Notes under the pieces: generated by a model
Database searches by the model: none
What the model was told of the DNA's origin: nothing
What the model saw: only the letters and a program-made list of their open reading frames with translations
In this document: piece by piece, positions 60,150-64,000 of the stretch
How positions within the stretch are numbered: position 1 is the stretch's first letter
How the letters are laid out: every line of letters begins with the position of its first letter
Origin: Trogon surrucura
Taxonomy: Eukaryota; Chordata; Aves; Trogoniformes; Trogonidae
Reading direction: 5' to 3'
DNA: 64,000 nucleotides
Assembly (NCBI GenBank): GCA_020746105.1
Contig: CM036621.1
Coordinates: forward strand, 46,906,264-46,970,263
Translations under genes and position numbers: made by a program

Positions 60150-63100
60150 ACATCCACTACATGGCATCAGTGTGTTGTGGTACTACCCCAAGACTGAGTG
60201 CCAAGCGCTTCTCCTTGCTCCCCAGGGAGAGGAGATGAATCAGAAGACCTGTGGCATAAAACGTATTCCCAGAGACACTTCTGGATCCATCCCTGTAGCA
60301 AGGAAAGAAGAGCAGAGACCTGTGTCTGCAGATCATGAGCCCAACATAAGCAAAGGTATTTTTTAAGTATATTCCCAAACCTTTGGCTGCAACATCTAGG
60401 CCCTTTCTGCATTTGGGGTTTTTTTTAAGTTGAAACTGCAGATTTTCACCAACACAGAAGTATTTCTGCCCTCTGGAGGGCAAGGTGGCACAGGAAAATG
60501 CATGTGATGTTGAAGGTGACAGCTGATCTAACCCAGCTTTCATCACCATGTTCTTTAGCATCCTGCAAGTGCTCTCTCTGCATATCTGCAAGGTTCACAT
60601 TGTCCAGGTAGTCTCTGATGGCACAAGGCAAGTCAGGACTTGTGCCTATCATCCTCCTGCTTTCTCCCAATGACCAGCCTTGTCTCCTGCCCCAACAGCC
60701 TGCTAACTAGGTCCCAGGTTCCCTGAGATACACAGAGATGCACAGCGAGGACCACAGTACCGCACTCATCCATGAGAACCCTAAAGCATTCAGGGGGCTC
60801 CTCTGGAGTCCTCACTGGGGCAGGGACCCAGAGCACCTATCCACTTGGGAGGCCAAGACTAAGCACAGGCAGCAAACAGCACAGCAGTGTCTCCAGGTTT
60901 CATTGCTCTGCTCAGGGGGCCTCGTTGCCTCTGTAAAGGCATGGCATACACAAACTTAACTTTTTGTCTCATCCTCATGATACATCTTCTAGGAAACCAT
61001 AGTTTGCAGGGCCAAGTAGGTAGAAAAAGAGTCAATACAAATATAATAGTCTCCCAGACCACCTTTAAAGTTCAATCAAACTTATTGCTTATGCCATGAA
61101 TAACCTTGCTATTATAAGACGACATCCCTCTGTCTCCTCCCCTTCATCCTTGAGGAGACAGCTCTCACAGCAGTTGTGCAACACTCACAATACATATCTT
61201 TCTCACCAGCCACCAGAACTCACCTCCTTCCCTTCTCCTAAACCTTGAGCCACTTCTCTTCTGCAGTGACTCAGATAGTGGTTTTTTTGCTGTCCAGCCT
61301 CCCACAACACACAGAGACTCCAGCAGCAAGAACGAATATAGGCAACAGATATTAATAAAAACATAGGAGTGAAACTGCAGACAAAATGCATGTGATGTGC
61401 AGGCATCCACCTTTCCTCCTGCCTACGTATATTCTTATCCAAAATTAGAAAACAACATCTTTTGGGAAAATAGGATAAATGAGAAGGTAAGATAGTTGTC
61501 AAACAGTAAATCGTCAAACCAGTGAAGTCATAAGAGTTATTCCCAACAGGCTTCCCCGGGGGCAAGGGAATAATTCAGGGCAGGACAAGGTGAAGGATGC
61601 TATTAGATAAGCTAGCTGGTGGAGGCCTGTACAAAACCTTCCCAAGGAATCTGCCTTGGTGGTTTTTCCCACAGCATAACAAAACACAGCACAATAAAAA
61701 TGTCGGCAATGAAATAACACAGCTTGTCTTTGGACCTCCCTGCCTTTCCTGAATCAAGCATTATGACGATATGTTAAGGCACCAGTAAGTTTTCCAATAG
61801 TGAAACAAGGGAAACTTTCATTTCGGACCCCTGGGATCCGACACAAGGCAGGTTGCGAGCAAAAGAAAAGCTCCTGCCTTTATATGAAGGCAGCACTGAG
61901 TAAGCAGGTGAAAATCCTTTTTCTCTTTCCCTCTTTGTGGCTGCATTAAGAGACCGACCTTTATATTCCTGCCTGCTCTACCAAAAGGTCACTCTGCCCT
62001 CCATAAACCTGCACTGGGCAGCAAGTCAGCCCAGGGTGATTTACAGCAGTGGGTGAAAATCAGATTAAAACAGTTATTTCTCATTTAAGCTTGAAACCAA
62101 GCAAACTTGGGCTTTGTTTTAGGGTGCAATCCAATGAAAAAGGAAAACTCAAGGGCTGAGGAGAAAGCAGAGAGGGAAACCAGGTAAGCTGAAATGAAAA
62201 AGTGGGGTTTTTTCCTGAACTCACAGAAACCCAAACCAGTGACCCACATGCATCCAACACTCTCCCTGCACCAGCACATAAATCTAATACTGAACATGCA
62301 ACTGAGCTTCAACATGGTTTAAACCAAACACAATTAGCCTGATTAAAGGACTATTTTTTTCAGGGTCTCATTAGGCTCTGCCTGCATTTTAACTGGGAGA
62401 AAACTTGTGCTGCCAGTAGATGTTGCCACTTTTGCAGCAGGGCGTAGTTTGGGGCTACATACGCTTGGAAAAGTTGCGTGCTCAGGCTATTAGCAAAGGC
62501 AGGGAAAGGTTTGCTGTAAAGATGAAATGCATTAAAGAAGCTCACATGCTTTCTGATCGTGCTGTGCCAGGCATCAGTAAATATGACCAGCTGAAACTGC
62601 ATCCAAAAAAATAAAAGCAGAGGGGGGTAACTGCTGGAACCCAGAATTATTTAAGAAGGAAACAAAACCTGGAAACATTTGCTGAGTGAAACCAGACTTT
62701 AGTCATTATTTTGTAATTATTCATGGTTGAAGGGACACAAAAAACTTCGGTATTTAAATGCACTTATTTGTTTGTTTGTTTGTTTGAATGCAATTGCTAA
62801 TGGTGATGGCTAAGGGGGAGAAAAAAAGGAAGAAATGTGTATAACTGACACAAAGTGCCTGCCCTCCTCATCAGTTCCCAAGTCAATCAGCAAACCCATA
62901 GTGTTATCGCTAAGGGTCTTATGTGGACTTCATTCATAAACCTGTCTTTCAAATACTGGGTAGATGCCAGGAATGCCTCTATTTTAAAAAAAAAGAAGTT
63001 TTCCTGAAGGGTTATGAAATAGATTTCCCTGTAAGCCATACTCCTGTTGTTGGTACGGAGAGCAAGGAAAAAAGTACATTTCTCATTTTTTAGACACGTA

Positions 63101-64000
63101 CTTCTAAGAATGATGATGGGATGCTCTGAAATGGCTCTGTACCCCTTTGAAGTTCTGCCTTCAATCTGAAAGAGATCTCAGGAGTCCAGGTATGTCCATG
63201 AGCAACAAAACTTGTGCCTTGACAAGCCCGAGACGGGATGCAAGGTCTCAAGCCTCCCCTGGCATCCTGGTCTGCCAGCTGCGAATATCCAAGGAAAATT
63301 ACTCTGCAGACTCCCTAGCTGTGAAAAGGTGACTTGCTGCCCTGTATATCTCCTCTGGTTACCCAGACAAGCTGCATCTGTAAAAGAAATGGGTTGTGAG
63401 CTCGTCTTTGTTAGGAAGGAAAAACTAAGCACCTCTTCCCATCGGGCACTTCTTCTCTGCTGATGCAGCAAAGACAAGCCAGCAGGACTCTGCACGTCTA
63501 ATGTCTTCAAGAACAAAATGTCCCAGCTGAGACAATAGCCCTGTTGTCTTAGGAGGTGACAGGTTTTCCTGATGTCCATCGCTGATTTAGGAACATACGT
63601 CTCCCTGACACCTAAGACACTTAAGTACTTCTGAAAACGTCTATCTAAGCAGGAATGCACAGTGGCCTTGGACTGGATCAGACCAAGATTTCACAAGGTC
63701 CCAAGCATGTCCCAGGCATGCCTAACAGTGGTACAGAGTTTCCCACCATCCTCTCCATTCCTGGAAAAGAACCTGCCCAAGGCTGTTGCTGTTTCCTGTT
63801 GGAAGCCACCCAAGCTGTGAACAAACACCATGGGTGGGCATTGAAACATCCAAGGCAACCTGAGACATTCTGGGTTCCTTCCTACACATGGAAGCCTCAT
63901 ACGTGTTGCTCCTCTGGGTTACTCAGGGCAGCTGGCACTGGCAGATATGAGAGAGGTCCCATATCTTTCTGAGGCAGTGATGGGAGACTTGGCAGCCTAA
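60150..64000. other. Unique non-coding DNA, no gene recognised
   Basis: Open frames reach 160 codons (63178-63660 on the minus strand) without any recognised motif. No repeat is seen except a short TTTG tetranucleotide run. The window ends without a recognisable exon or gene boundary. Confidence 0.5.
62767..62786. repeat. (TTTG)5 microsatellite
   Basis: Five consecutive TTTG units. Confidence 0.9.

Noticed and set aside
1-64000. Possible CRISPR arrays, operons, tRNA or rRNA genes
   Set aside because: No regularly spaced direct repeats with unique spacers, no cloverleaf with box A and box B that I could find, and no rRNA-like sequence. The DNA is vertebrate in character.

Overview
This window reads as non-coding vertebrate nuclear DNA, most likely from a bird. 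The main reason is the repeat content. Five fragments match the 3' end of CR1 (chicken repeat 1) LINEs, with the diagnostic ATTCTATG-type octamer terminus or its reverse complement, and one keeps a decayed stretch of CR1 ORF2. There is also an old foldback repeat of a type I recall from birds, crocodilians and turtles. I see no Alu, B1, L1 or other mammalian repeats and nothing bacterial: no operons, tRNAs, rRNAs, CRISPR arrays or IS elements.

I found no protein-coding gene I can support. The longest open frames are about 180, 173 and 172 codons, close to what chance gives in 64 kb over six frames, and none carries a domain I recognise. The window is therefore intergenic, or lies inside very long introns of a gene whose exons are elsewhere. 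The few exon-like segments flanked by good splice signals are listed only as candidates.

Layout. 1-6.2 kb: unique DNA with a compact homeodomain-type palindrome near 3.72 kb. 6.24-6.47 kb: two CR1 3' ends side by side. 6.5-18 kb: unique DNA with several candidate regulatory islands (8.6, 15.1 and 15.9 kb), short palindromes and simple repeats. 18.0-18.7 kb: a TATA-bearing, LTR-like dispersed repeat (locus A). 19.7 kb: an old minus-strand CR1. 20-35 kb: mostly unique DNA with one CR1 at 28.3 kb. 35.4-35.7 kb: the ancient hairpin repeat. 36.05 kb: a compound GC/CA/TA microsatellite. 38.2-38.8 kb: locus B, which shares two blocks with locus A but has one of them inverted. 40.4-40.8 kb: the longest CR1, followed at once by a 17-bp minisatellite. 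41-59 kb: unique DNA with simple repeats, small hairpins and one TATA-plus-short-ORF candidate at 45.1 kb. 59.1 and 60.1 kb: two diverged direct copies of an unnamed repeat. 60-64 kb: unique DNA.

The most interesting points are the rearranged A/B repeat pair, the ancient foldback repeat, the unnamed 59/60 kb repeat pair, and CpG-retaining or palindromic islands that could be conserved regulatory elements. I found no convincing new biological system. All family assignments rest on remembered consensus patterns and have not been tested by a database search.
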